64,000 nt of DNA, taken from contig UPXV01000007.1 in NCBI GenBank assembly GCA_900538465.1, forward strand, positions 1-64,000, read 5' to 3'. Origin of the DNA: an uncultured Erysipelotrichaceae bacterium. Its GTDB lineage: Bacteria > Bacillota_I > Bacilli_A > Erysipelotrichales > Coprobacillaceae. This document shows, in pieces, positions 25,806 to 34,415 of the stretch (the stretch's first letter is position 1; every line of letters starts with the position of its first letter). The notes beneath the pieces are model-generated. The model was not told the origin of the DNA. It saw only the letters and a list, made by a program, of their open reading frames with translations, and ran no database searches. The translations under genes and the position numbers were made by a program.

Positions 25806-26228
25806 ATGTTGTATTTTAAAAATGTATTTTGTAAAATCTCAATAATAATCATAACATTGTTATGTTTAGTTGGATGTAATTTTGAACCTAATGTAAGCAA
25901 TGTCAACAGACAAATTGGTAAGTCAAATCATTATAGTGAGGAAGAAATTAATAGTGCAATGAATATTATTGTTCAACAATTTCAATCTACAAACTTTAAT
26001 AATTGTACTTTAACTGATCTTTGGTATGATGAAGAAACTGTCGCAAAGCAACAAGATGAATGGTCAAAACAATACAATGATAAACAAGTTATTATTATTC
26101 TTTCTAATTTTAAAACAGGGACTCTTTCAAAAGATAATCCTTTAACTTCCCATACAAAGTATGATAACTATAATTGGATACTTGCAAAGAAAGACAATCA
26201 TTGGGAAATCAGAGATCAAGGATATTAA
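25806..26228 (+). CDS. Small lipoprotein, DUF4829-like
   Basis: A 140-residue secreted lipoprotein. The signal peptide ends in the lipobox LVGC (Cys24 region), so it should be lipidated and surface-attached. The mature part has SNHYSEEEINSAMNIIVQQF, CTLTDLWYDEETVAKQ and NYNWILAKKDNHWEIRDQGY, the pattern of a small DUF4829-type family. AAGGAGGTC precedes the ATG. It stands in a decayed region after the frameshifted remnant, but its own frame is intact. Confidence 0.75.
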   Translation: MLYFKNVFCKISIIIITLLCLVGCNFEPNVSNVNRQIGKSNHYSEEEINSAMNIIVQQFQSTNFNNCTLTDLWYDEETVAKQQDEWSKQYNDKQVIIILSNFKTGTLSKDNPLTSHTKYDNYNWILAKKDNHWEIRDQGY

Positions 26229-26327
26229 GTAGAGATAAAATAAATCTGTAAATATCGATGGTGATATTATTGATAAGTGTTGTCTTTAATAATGATAGTC
26301 CTTAGATTTAGAATTTCATTCAATTCA

Positions 26328-26353
26328 GGCTCTTGAAAAAGAGTCTTTTTATT
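26328..26353 (+). terminator. Intrinsic terminator
   Basis: GGCTCTT (26328-26334) pairs with AAGAGTC across a GAAA loop, followed by five T and a T-rich tail. It probably serves the lipoprotein gene about 100 bases upstream. Confidence 0.75.
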
Positions 26354-26373
26354 TATCAAAAGGAGAATCTTTA

Positions 26374-26570
26374 ATGCCTAGAATGACCATTTCATCTTTA
26401 AGAGTCTATTATCAAGAACTTCATCATAAGGATAATTTTTCTATTCTTCATGATATTTTTCTCTATCAGTTCATGTTTCATAAAAGCTACAGAGAACTCT
26501 ATCATACTATGATTCCTTTCCTCTTGATGCTATCAGTGGAGCAAGAGGTGTTGAAAGGTTAGGGGAATAA
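26374..26570 (+). pseudogene. Short gene remnant of unknown family
   Basis: An ATG with AAAGGAGA upstream opens a 62-codon frame (RMTISSLRVYYQELHHKDNF). Near 26510 another frame continues more naturally (YDSFPLDAISGARGVERLGE) to a stop at 26570, so a frameshift is likely. I do not recognise the protein. It may be the leftover of a longer gene and is not needed for the neighbouring units. Confidence 0.35.
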
Positions 26571-26693
26571 TCAAAGATTATTTTCTTTTTTATAAAATTG
26601 AGATGTCAACATACAAACTCCTTTTCATGAGGTATTTTTATATAGGAAAAATGGATAAAATAGGAAATAATTTTCCAGTTTTCTCATAAAAAA

Positions 26694-26708
26694 AGGAAGC
26701 GTTTGCAT
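26694..26708 (+). promoter_or_regulatory. Possible cre site (CcpA operator) before the PTS gene
   Basis: AGGAAGCGTTTGCAT matches the catabolite-response consensus at most positions, with two mismatches. It lies about 120 bases upstream of the EIIC start, a sensible place for carbon catabolite control. Confidence 0.5.
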
Positions 26709-26828
26709 TAAAATGGAATAAAAATCCCAAAAGTTATACAAATAAAAGAATAATATTTCCATATATAAGAATTTGTGTTAAATTATGAATGTATTCAACC
26801 CGGGAGATACAACACAAGGAGGAATATT

Positions 26829-28127
26829 ATGTTAGAAAAAATTGCCAATAAATTATTGCCAATTGCAACAAAACTATCACAACAACGTCATTTAAGTGCA
26901 GTTAAGGATAGTTTTATTATATCAATGCCTTTGGTTATGGCAGCATCTTTATTTATTTTGTTAAATGCTTTAGCAGTGAACTTTTTTAAGACAGATGTTT
27001 TTTCTGGTTTGGCAACAATCGCAAATCAAGGAACATTAGGTGTTTTATCTATTTTAATTGCTTTTACCACAGCAAACAATTTAGCTGATTATTACCTTAC
27101 CAATAAGCCTGAATTAGCTTCTTCAGGATTTACAAAGATTCATGCTGGAGGATTGGCAGTCGCATTAATGTTTATGTTAATGCCTGCAACACAACAAGTT
27201 GTTGTAGAAGGAATCAGTGATCCAATAACAATTACAGGTATGTTTGCGCAAGATTTAACATCAAGTAGTGGATTGATTTATTCAATTTTAACAGCTTTGA
27301 TTGGAACTGAAATTTTTGTAAAATTTGCATCTTTTAAAGCATTAAGAATTAAAATGCCTGATAATGTACCACCAGCTATTGCTCAATCTTTTAATGCTTT
27401 GATTCCTGAATTAATTACAATTACAATCTTTACACTCATTGTTTTTGGATTAGATAAAATCTTTGGTTTAACAGTTCCTGCATTAATTAATGCAATTATT
27501 TCTAAACCATTAAGTGGATTTGTATTGTCATCTCCAGGGCTTATCTTTTTACAATTTATATCTGATTTATTATGGGTATTTGGAATTCATGGAGCACCAA
27601 TTCTTTCACCAATTAGAACTGCTCCAATGTTAACTGCTTTGACTCAAAATATTGAAGCCAGTGGAGCAGGATTACCTATCCCTAATATTGTCACTGAACC
27701 ATTTATGAATATGTATGGATTAATAGGTGGTGGGGGTTGTGTTTTGGCCTTAGTAATTGCTGTATTTATTGTTTCTAAAAGAGAAGATCATAAAACAGTT
27801 GCAAAACTTGGTCTAGTCCCATCATTGTTCAATATTTCTGAACCAATTATGTTTGGTTTACCAGTTGTTATGAATCCCATTTTTATGATACCAGCAATTA
27901 TTGTTCCATCAATTAATTTAATTATCGCTTATATTTTAACGAACATTCATTTGGTAGATAGAGTTATTGCACAAGTTCCATGGATTACGCCTCCAGGTTT
28001 CTATGCTTTCTTTGCAACTGGTGGAGATATAAAAGCAGCAATCTTATCACTTTTGCTTTTGGCTTTGGATGTTTTGATTTATATTCCATTTGTGAAAGTT
28101 AGCAATAAAGTTGAACAGTCATCTTAA
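26829..28127 (+). CDS. PTS EIIC component, cellobiose/lichenan type
   Basis: A 432-residue integral membrane sugar permease of the lactose/cellobiose EIIC family, with about ten hydrophobic segments. Typical stretches are FIISMPLVMAASLFILLNAL, DLLWVFGIHGAPILSP and KLGLVPSLFNISEPIMFGLP. I chose ATG 26829 because AAGGAGG lies directly upstream; an earlier in-frame start at 26775 has none. No EIIA or EIIB gene is nearby, so it must use subunits encoded elsewhere. It precedes an RpiR regulator and a GH3 beta-glucosidase, which points to a beta-glucoside substrate. Confidence 0.9.
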   Translation: MLEKIANKLLPIATKLSQQRHLSAVKDSFIISMPLVMAASLFILLNALAVNFFKTDVFSGLATIANQGTLGVLSILIAFTTANNLADYYLTNKPELASSGFTKIHAGGLAVALMFMLMPATQQVVVEGISDPITITGMFAQDLTSSSGLIYSILTALIGTEIFVKFASFKALRIKMPDNVPPAIAQSFNALIPELITITIFTLIVFGLDKIFGLTVPALINAIISKPLSGFVLSSPGLIFLQFISDLLWVFGIHGAPILSPIRTAPMLTALTQNIEASGAGLPIPNIVTEPFMNMYGLIGGGGCVLALVIAVFIVSKREDHKTVAKLGLVPSLFNISEPIMFGLPVVMNPIFMIPAIIVPSINLIIAYILTNIHLVDRVIAQVPWITPPGFYAFFATGGDIKAAILSLLLLALDVLIYIPFVKVSNKVEQSS

Positions 28128-28210
28128 TATCTTCCAATTTATTCTTTACTATCATTTAAAAAAATAAATTATAATGAGTTTGTCAAAATAAAAAGAAACA
28201 GGTGAATAAC

Positions 28211-29023
28211 ATGAACAATGAAATTATTGTTAAAATGAAAAGTTTATATCCAGAATTAACAAAATCTGAAAAGAAAGTAGCATTATATATTCATGATCAC
28301 TATGAACAAGTTCTTTATATGAGTATTGGTGATTTGGCAAGTGAGTGTTCAGTTGGTGAAACAACAATTTTAAGATTTTGTAAAAGATTGGGATATAGTG
28401 GTTTTTATGAATTTAAACAAAAAATGATTTTACAAGTGAAGAAAAAGAAAGATGGGCAAAATGTTCATATTAATAAAACTTTTGAATTCATTGAAGTCAT
28501 GTTAAAAGAAACAGAACAATTAATCAATGAAGACGATATTCTTCAAGCTGCTAAGCTCATTGTCAATAGTCAAACAATTTTCCTTGTTGGAAGTGGTTTT
28601 TCAGGATTAACAGCAATGGCAACTGAAACACGATTAGCATCAATGGGGTATAGGGCGATTGCCGCTAGAGATAACTATATTAAAATATTGTATTCCAATA
28701 TGATGACTTCACAGGAGTTAGTGATTGGATTTAGTATTTCTGGGGAAAATTTGTCTACTATTAAATTTTTAAAAATGGCTAAAAAAAATGGAGCTCATAC
28801 AATAGCAATTACAAATCATGAAGAATCTTCATTGGCTCGTGTTGCTGATATTGTTTTATTGACAACAGGTAAAGAATTAGGAAAACAAGGAAGTACATTG
28901 ATTACTGAAATGTCACAATATATTGTATTGGAAGTTTTATTTGAAAAACTTCATGATATTGATGAAGACAATATTAAAAAAATGAATGAAAAAATATTTG
29001 ATTATATAAAAGGAGATAAATAA
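28211..29023 (+). CDS. RpiR/MurR-family transcriptional regulator
   Basis: A 270-residue regulator with an N-terminal helix-turn-helix (KKVALYIHDHYEQVLYMSIG; CSVGETTILRFCKRLGYSGF) and a C-terminal SIS sugar-phosphate-binding domain (about 120-250: IFLVGSGFSGLTAMATETRL; VIGFSISGENLSTIKFLKMA). It is likely to sense a phosphorylated sugar and control the PTS/GH3 unit. I chose ATG 28211, six bases after AGGTGA; the GTG at 28202 overlaps that site. The stop overlaps the GH3 start by one base. Confidence 0.92.
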   Translation: MNNEIIVKMKSLYPELTKSEKKVALYIHDHYEQVLYMSIGDLASECSVGETTILRFCKRLGYSGFYEFKQKMILQVKKKKDGQNVHINKTFEFIEVMLKETEQLINEDDILQAAKLIVNSQTIFLVGSGFSGLTAMATETRLASMGYRAIAARDNYIKILYSNMMTSQELVIGFSISGENLSTIKFLKMAKKNGAHTIAITNHEESSLARVADIVLLTTGKELGKQGSTLITEMSQYIVLEVLFEKLHDIDEDNIKKMNEKIFDYIKGDK

Positions 29024-31269
29024 TGCCAGATAATTATGATCAGCAGATAGAAAAAATAATCTCAAAAATGACATTATCTGAAAAAGTTGGGCAATTGAAT
29101 CAACATTTATATGGTTGGCAGTGTTTTGAGAAAAATGATAATGGTGATTATGTATTAACTGATATTTTTAAAAATCATATTCAAAGATTTGGTGGTGTTG
29201 GAGCCATTTACGGAATCTTGCGTGCTGACCCATGGTCAGGAATGAACGAAGTGACTGGGGTAAGTCAAGAAGATAGTCATAAAGTTATTGATATGATTCA
29301 AGATTATATTAAAGAAAATACACGTTTAAAAATTCCTGCCTTGATTAGTGAAGAATGTGTTCATGGACATCAAGGATTACATAGCATGATGTATCCATCA
29401 AATATATCTATGGGAATGACTTGGAATCCTGAATTACTTCAAGAAATATGTCAAGAAATCAGTTATGAATTATTAAAAAAAGGTGGAAATCTTGCTCTTT
29501 ATGCAGCATTTGATATTATGCGTGATCCACGTTGGGGAAGAAGCGAAGAATGTTTTAGTGAGGACCCTTATTTAGTAAGTCAAATGACAAGAGCTGCTGT
29601 TAAAGGTTTTCAAAATCAATCGCAAAATAAAGTCGGAGTTGTTTTAAAACATCTTTGTGCACAAGGTGCAGCTGAAGGTGGACATAATTCAGGAGCAGCA
29701 AATATCGGTCCTCGTGAATTAAGAGAAATTTATTTACCACAAGTCAAAGCAGGTGTGGAAGCTGGAGCAAAAGCAGTTATGGCTGCTTATAATGAAATTG
29801 ATGGAATTCCTTGTCATATTAATAAAGAACTTTTGACTGATATTTTAAGAAATGAATATGGTTTTGATGGAATTGTTATGTCTGATGGATGTGCATTGGA
29901 CCGTTTATTGATGTTAGATCCTCGTCCTGAAAAAATGGCCGCTAAAGCAATAAAAGCAGGGGTTGATTTAAGTTTATGGGATGATATTTATACACATTTA
30001 GAAGAGTCAGTCCGTAGTGGCTACCTTTTAGAAGAAGAATTAGATGTTAGTGTAAAAAGAGTATTAAAGTTAAAGTTTGAATTAGGTTTATTTGATGATC
30101 AGCAAAAGCCAATAACCTATCAATCACAAAAAGAAACATTAGCACTTCAAGCTGCGAAAGAAAGTCAAGTGCTTTTAAAGAATAATGGAATTCTCCCTTT
30201 ATCTCATGATATTCAATCCATTGCTGTCATCGGACCAAATGCCAATCAAGCAATGAATATGCTAGGGGATTATACATCATTTCAAAAACAAGAGGATATG
30301 ATTACATTATATGAAGGAATTCAAAAAGTCGTTTCACCACAAACTCAAGTGAAATATGCTTTAGGTTGTCAAATCAGAAGTCAGTCAAAAGACTATCTTG
30401 AAGAAGCGATTGAACTTGCTAAAAACAGTGATGTTGTTATTTTAGCATTAGGTGGCTCAAGTGCTAGAAACTTTAAAATGGAATTTGAAAGTAATGGTGC
30501 AGTTAAAACAAGTTATGATAAAGATGAAATGAACTGTGGAGAGAATGTTGATAAAGCATCTTTGGAATTGGATGGTATTCAAGTGCAGCTTCTTGAGGAA
30601 ATAAAAAAAGTCAATCCTCATATTGTGACTGTTTTAATTCAAGGAAGACCACATACACTTAACGAAGTTTCAAGAGACAGTCAAGCTGTTTTGGCTTCTT
30701 GGTACCCAGGTAATCTTGGGGGATTAGCTATTGCACAAACACTTTTTGGGATGAATAATCCAAGTGGGCATCTTTCTATATCTAGTCCTTACTCTTCTAT
30801 GCAACTTCCTTGTTTCTATAATGGAAAACATTCAGGAGCTAAAGAAGATTATATAGATATGCCAGGAAAACCACTTTATCCTTTTGGGTATGGATTAAGT
30901 TATACCAATTTTGATTATCAAAATATTGAACTATCAACAGATATTATTTCAAAAGAAAATCTTTTAAAAGATGGAATCGATGTTTCATTAGATATTTATA
31001 ATCGTGGTGAATATGATGGAAGTGATGTTGTTCAAGTTTATATTATTGATAATGAATCATCTATTACAAGAAGAGAAAAAGAATTAAAACAATTTCAAAA
31101 AGTTTTTGTTAAAAAACACCAACACAAAAAGATTCATATTCATCTAGATGGAGAGTCTTTTCAAATATGGGATTATCAAATGAACCATGTTATTGAAGAA
31201 GGAACAGTTCAAATATTAATCGCTAAAGATTCTCAAGATTATTATTCAAAAACCATTACAATTTTATAA
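29023..31269 (+). CDS. Family 3 glycoside hydrolase (beta-glucosidase)
   Basis: A 748-residue enzyme that hydrolyses beta-linked glucosides. The N-terminal GH3 barrel (about 1-330) carries the nucleophile Asp near 288 in GIVMSDGCALDRLL and KHLCAQGAAEGGHNSG. The alpha/beta sandwich (about 365-600) has IAVIGPNANQ and ALGGSSARNF. A fibronectin-III-like C-terminal domain spans about 640-745 (LYPFGYGLSYTNF; GSDVVQVYI). No signal peptide is visible, so it is cytoplasmic. Pairing a GH3 enzyme with a PTS permease is less usual than a 6-phospho-beta-glucosidase. It is coupled to the RpiR gene by a one-base overlap. Confidence 0.93.
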   Translation: MPDNYDQQIEKIISKMTLSEKVGQLNQHLYGWQCFEKNDNGDYVLTDIFKNHIQRFGGVGAIYGILRADPWSGMNEVTGVSQEDSHKVIDMIQDYIKENTRLKIPALISEECVHGHQGLHSMMYPSNISMGMTWNPELLQEICQEISYELLKKGGNLALYAAFDIMRDPRWGRSEECFSEDPYLVSQMTRAAVKGFQNQSQNKVGVVLKHLCAQGAAEGGHNSGAANIGPRELREIYLPQVKAGVEAGAKAVMAAYNEIDGIPCHINKELLTDILRNEYGFDGIVMSDGCALDRLLMLDPRPEKMAAKAIKAGVDLSLWDDIYTHLEESVRSGYLLEEELDVSVKRVLKLKFELGLFDDQQKPITYQSQKETLALQAAKESQVLLKNNGILPLSHDIQSIAVIGPNANQAMNMLGDYTSFQKQEDMITLYEGIQKVVSPQTQVKYALGCQIRSQSKDYLEEAIELAKNSDVVILALGGSSARNFKMEFESNGAVKTSYDKDEMNCGENVDKASLELDGIQVQLLEEIKKVNPHIVTVLIQGRPHTLNEVSRDSQAVLASWYPGNLGGLAIAQTLFGMNNPSGHLSISSPYSSMQLPCFYNGKHSGAKEDYIDMPGKPLYPFGYGLSYTNFDYQNIELSTDIISKENLLKDGIDVSLDIYNRGEYDGSDVVQVYIIDNESSITRREKELKQFQKVFVKKHQHKKIHIHLDGESFQIWDYQMNHVIEEGTVQILIAKDSQDYYSKTITIL

Positions 31270-31275
31270 ATACAA

Positions 31276-31311
31276 AAAAAGATAATCGTTGAATCAACTG
31301 ATTATCTTTTT
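31276..31311. terminator. Bidirectional terminator
   Basis: The arms AAAAAGATAATC and GATTATCTTTTT pair perfectly across about 13 bases. They serve the GH3 gene on the plus strand and the NrdD-like gene on the minus strand. Confidence 0.85.
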
Positions 31312-31315
31312 GACT

Positions 31316-31597
31316 TTAAATATGATGTTTAACACGATCTTTTTCCTCTGCTCTTTTTGCATCATTAAAACGATCTAATGTCCCAACTAAATATCCAGTA
31401 ATACGACGGATTCTTTCCATTGGTTGAGGCATAAGGTGATATTTCATATCAACATAATCACCATCAATCGTTAAAGATAATGAAGTGAGTGTTTCGTGTG
31501 GATAGCGTTTTTTGACATGATCAATATAAGCTAAAATCTCATCATCTTGCATTTCGCCATTATAAATTTCAACATCAATATTATTTATTTTCTTCAT
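31316..31597 (-). CDS. Stand-alone NrdD-like mini-protein
   Basis: A 93-residue soluble protein. The C-terminal third (RIRRITGYLVGTLDRFNDAK, then RAEEKDRVKHH) resembles the C-terminal region annotated as anaerobic ribonucleoside-triphosphate reductase (NRDD), but the catalytic barrel, glycyl-radical loop and zinc cysteines are absent. It cannot act as the reductase alone. The N-terminal part (VEIYNGEMQDDEILAYIDHV; TIDGDYVDMKYHL) is an unassigned alpha/beta stretch. ATG 31597 is supported by AAGGTGA upstream. No nrdD or nrdG gene is adjacent. A regulatory or accessory role is possible. Confidence 0.6.
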   Translation of the reverse strand: MKKINNIDVEIYNGEMQDDEILAYIDHVKKRYPHETLTSLSLTIDGDYVDMKYHLMPQPMERIRRITGYLVGTLDRFNDAKRAEEKDRVKHHI

Positions 31598-31737
31598 CTC
31601 AATCACCTTCTTTACTCTTATTATAGAAGAATGATATAAAACTGCAAATCATATGCAATAAAAAATTGTGAAAAAAATCGCAAATTATGGATAAATATGT
31701 TAGAATGAGTGTATAAATGAATGGAAGGGGAAACAAA

Positions 31738-32622
31738 ATGAAAAAACTATTAAAAACATTTGCTTTTGTATTTATGATTTCATTATTGACTGGTTGTATG
31801 AAATTAAACATGAATATTGAAGTCAAATCTGATAAGTCAATGACAGGAAATATGGAAATTTTAGCTGAAGAGTCAATGTTTGAAAGCATGGGATCAAGTG
31901 CTGAAGAATATGTTGAACAAATGCAACAAGAACTTTTATCAAATGATGAAATGAAAGATGCTAAGGTTTCTAAAATTGATAAAACAATTGAGGGATCTAA
32001 ATGGGTTGGTGTTAATGTGACTGGACTCACAGGAGATTCAAAAGGAACTGTAGAAGAAAAAGAAGTAGATGGTAAAAAATCAATTGTTTTAACTTTACCA
32101 ATGTCTGAAATGGAAAACAAAATGGATTCATCTCAATTACAACAAGCAGAAAGTTTAGGATATTCAGTATCTAAATTAAAAGCTTTAGGATTAGAAATGA
32201 ATTTAACTGTAAAAATGCCTGCAAAAGCAACTTCAAATGTAGGAACTGTTGATGGTGATACAGTAAAAATTGATTTGTTAGAAATTATGGCTAAAGGATC
32301 AAGTGAAGATATTGTTATTTCTTCTGCTGTATCTGGTGGTATGGATATGACTTTAATTCTTATTGTCTTAGGTGTAGCTATTATTGCTGGTGGTGTCTTC
32401 TTTGTGTTAAAGAAGAAAAAAGATGCAACTCAACAAAATGAGGCACCAATTGATGAAATGCCTACACAAAATGAAGCACCTGAAGAATCAGTTCAAGAAA
32501 CAACAGTTGAACAAACACCGGTTCAAGAAGAACCAGTTCAAGAAACTGTTGAAGAAAAACCTGTTGAAGAAGTAACAGAAGAAAAACCAGTAGATGATTC
32601 AAAAACAGAAAATAAAGAGTAA
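31738..32622 (+). CDS. LppM/DUF3153-like lipoprotein with a C-terminal membrane helix
   Basis: A 294-residue surface protein. The signal peptide ends in the lipobox LLTGC (Cys near 19). The mature domain starts MKLNMNIEVKSDKSMTGNME and is beta-rich through about 195, resembling LppM/DUF3153 proteins. A hydrophobic helix (about 207-227) is followed by KKKK and an acidic, Glu/Pro/Val-rich tail of about 65 residues, predicted inside the cell. Lipid and transmembrane anchors in one protein is unusual. ATG 31738 follows AAGGGG; an earlier ATG at 31717 lies before that site. Confidence 0.8.
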   Translation: MKKLLKTFAFVFMISLLTGCMKLNMNIEVKSDKSMTGNMEILAEESMFESMGSSAEEYVEQMQQELLSNDEMKDAKVSKIDKTIEGSKWVGVNVTGLTGDSKGTVEEKEVDGKKSIVLTLPMSEMENKMDSSQLQQAESLGYSVSKLKALGLEMNLTVKMPAKATSNVGTVDGDTVKIDLLEIMAKGSSEDIVISSAVSGGMDMTLILIVLGVAIIAGGVFFVLKKKKDATQQNEAPIDEMPTQNEAPEESVQETTVEQTPVQEEPVQETVEEKPVEEVTEEKPVDDSKTENKE

Positions 32623-32633
32623 TTGATAAAATA

Positions 32634-32680
32634 AAAATCTCTCAAAACTTATGGATGACATAAGTTAGAGAGATTTTTTT
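32634..32680. terminator. Bidirectional terminator
   Basis: AAAATCTCTC pairs with GAGAGATTTT, with an inner ACTTATG/CATAAGT stem, flanked by A and T tails on both sides. It ends the lipoprotein gene and the small gene at 32679 on the other strand. Confidence 0.85.
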
Positions 32681-32768
32681 ATTTCATATGATAATGAATA
32701 ATCATTAATAAAAGAGTAAAAATGAGAATAGAAAGAAGTTCATTAACTCTTTTAAACATGTATTTCAT
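32679..32768 (-). CDS. 29-residue putative membrane peptide
   Basis: A short gene too small for ordinary ORF lists: start ATG at 32768 with a perfect AAGGAGGT upstream, stop at 32679. The peptide starts MKYMFKRVNELLSILIFTLL, then LMIIHYHMK: a basic N-terminus and one hydrophobic helix (about 11-24), so a membrane location is likely. A promoter (32796-32824) and a terminator (32634-32680) bracket it as a complete transcription unit, divergent from dapF. It could be a type I toxin-like peptide or a small membrane regulator. No homologue was searched for. Confidence 0.6.
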   Translation of the reverse strand: MKYMFKRVNELLSILIFTLLLMIIHYHMK

Positions 32769-32795
32769 AGAATACCTCCTTGGTAGAATTTGGAA

Positions 32796-32824
32796 AATAT
32801 AAAAAACTCTTTTCACTGTGATAA
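32796..32824 (-). promoter_or_regulatory. Promoter of the 29-residue membrane peptide gene
   Basis: On the minus strand TTATCA (32819-32824) and TATATT (32796-32801) are separated by 17 bases, matching the sigma-A boxes at 4 and 5 of 6 positions. The region also contains the dapF promoter, so the two may compete. Confidence 0.5.
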
Positions 32825-32862
32825 AAAAATGTTATCATCTTGATAAGAAATGAGGTGGAACA

Positions 32863-33702
32863 ATGTTAAAGTTTACAAAAATGCATGGTATAGGGAATGA
32901 TTATATTTATTTTGATGGTATTCATCAAGATATTCCTATGACTCCTCACTTTATTCAAAAAGTCAGTCATCGGCATGAAGGAATAGGGAGTGATGGGATT
33001 ATTGTTATTTTAGAATCAGAGAATTATGATTTTAAAATGCGTATGTTTAATCGTGATGGAAGTGAAGGAAGGATGTGTGGCAATGGTATTCGTTGCTTTG
33101 CTAAATTTGTTTATGATCATGCTTTGACAAAGAAAACCTATCTGGAAATAGAGACTTTAGGCGGAATAAAAAAAGTGTGGTTAACTCTTGAAAATGATAG
33201 AGTGACTTCAGTCAAAGTGGATATGGGGGAACCTATTTTAAAGACAACATTGATCCCTTGTCTCTATGATAAAGATGAATTGATTGATGAAGAAGTCATT
33301 ATCTTAGGGGAGACTTATTGTGTGACAGCTTTATCAATGGGGAATCCTCATGTTGTGATGTTTGTTGAGAATATGGATTTTGATATTGAAAAAATTGGTC
33401 CTTTATTTGAAAAACATCATATGTTTCCTGAATCTGTCAACACTGAGTTTGTTGAAGTGATTGATCGTACACATTTAAAAATGCGTGTATGGGAACGGGG
33501 TTCTGGAGAAACGAAAGCCTGTGGAACAGGGGCTTGTGCAAGCATGTATGCAAGTTATTTAAAAGGGTTATGTGATGAACAGATAAAAGTTGAATTGTTA
33601 GGAGGAACCCTTGATATTAGTTATGCAGATGGACATCTATTTATGAATGGTCCCGCTATCACTTGTTTTGAAGGAATGATTAATGAAAAGGAGATGTTAT
33701 AA
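32863..33702 (+). CDS. dapF: Diaminopimelate epimerase
   Basis: A 279-residue cofactor-independent epimerase converting LL- to meso-diaminopimelate for peptidoglycan and lysine. The two catalytic cysteines sit in GRMCGNGIRC and ETKACGTGACAS; the conserved start FTKMHGIGNDYIYFD is intact. GAGGTGG precedes the ATG. Its stop overlaps the next gene by one base, opening a four-gene diaminopimelate operon. Confidence 0.96.
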   Translation: MLKFTKMHGIGNDYIYFDGIHQDIPMTPHFIQKVSHRHEGIGSDGIIVILESENYDFKMRMFNRDGSEGRMCGNGIRCFAKFVYDHALTKKTYLEIETLGGIKKVWLTLENDRVTSVKVDMGEPILKTTLIPCLYDKDELIDEEVIILGETYCVTALSMGNPHVVMFVENMDFDIEKIGPLFEKHHMFPESVNTEFVEVIDRTHLKMRVWERGSGETKACGTGACASMYASYLKGLCDEQIKVELLGGTLDISYADGHLFMNGPAITCFEGMINEKEML

Positions 33703-34406
33703 TGTATAGTAGTGCTCAAGAGATTATTCAATATATTAAAGAAGCAAAAAAACAAACAATTGTGAAGGTTTATGTGAATGGAAAAGATTTGCCAGATGAT
33801 CAAGAATTAAATGTTTTTGGAAGTCCATCAAGTCGTATCTTGATAGGGGATTTAGAACATATTCAAAAATATTTAGAAAAGTATCAAAATCAAATTACCA
33901 ATATGTATTTACAACAAGATCATCGTAATAGTGCTATTCCTATGTTGGATTTGCGTAAAATCAATGCCCGTATTGAACCAGGGGCGATGATTCGTGATAA
34001 TGTTGAAATTGGTGATCATGCTGTTATTATGATGGGGGCTATTATTAATATTGGGGCAAAGATTGGCGAAGATTCAATGATTGATATGGGTGCTATTTTA
34101 GGTGGACGTGCCCAGGTTGGAAAACGTTGCCATATTGGAGCTGGCGCTGTTTTGGCAGGTGTTATTGAACCGCCAAGTGCTTTGCCTGTTGTGATTGAGG
34201 ATGATGTTTTGATTGGTGCCAATGCTGTGGTTGTTGAAGGGGTTCGTGTAGGTAAAGGAGCAGTTATTGGGGCAGGAAGTGTTGTTTTACATGATGTGCC
34301 CTCAGGGGCAGTTGTCGCAGGGAATCCAGCTCAAATCATCAAAACACAAAAGAATCAACAAACCAAAGACAAAACTCAATTGATGGATGATTTAAGACAT
34401 CTTTAA
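33702..34406 (+). CDS. dapH: Tetrahydrodipicolinate N-acetyltransferase
   Basis: A 234-residue acyltransferase that acetylates tetrahydrodipicolinate, the first step of the acetylase branch of diaminopimelate synthesis. The N-terminal region (about 1-85) is followed by a left-handed hexapeptide beta-helix (about 88-205: IEPGAMIRDNVEIGDHAVIM; IGEDSMIDMGAILGGRAQVG; DDVLIGANAVVVEGVRVGKG). The pattern and the partner genes fit DapH rather than the succinyl enzyme DapD. It is coupled to dapF by a one-base overlap. Confidence 0.93.
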   Translation: MYSSAQEIIQYIKEAKKQTIVKVYVNGKDLPDDQELNVFGSPSSRILIGDLEHIQKYLEKYQNQITNMYLQQDHRNSAIPMLDLRKINARIEPGAMIRDNVEIGDHAVIMMGAIINIGAKIGEDSMIDMGAILGGRAQVGKRCHIGAGAVLAGVIEPPSALPVVIEDDVLIGANAVVVEGVRVGKGAVIGAGSVVLHDVPSGAVVAGNPAQIIKTQKNQQTKDKTQLMDDLRHL

Positions 34407-34415
34407 GGTGATGAT

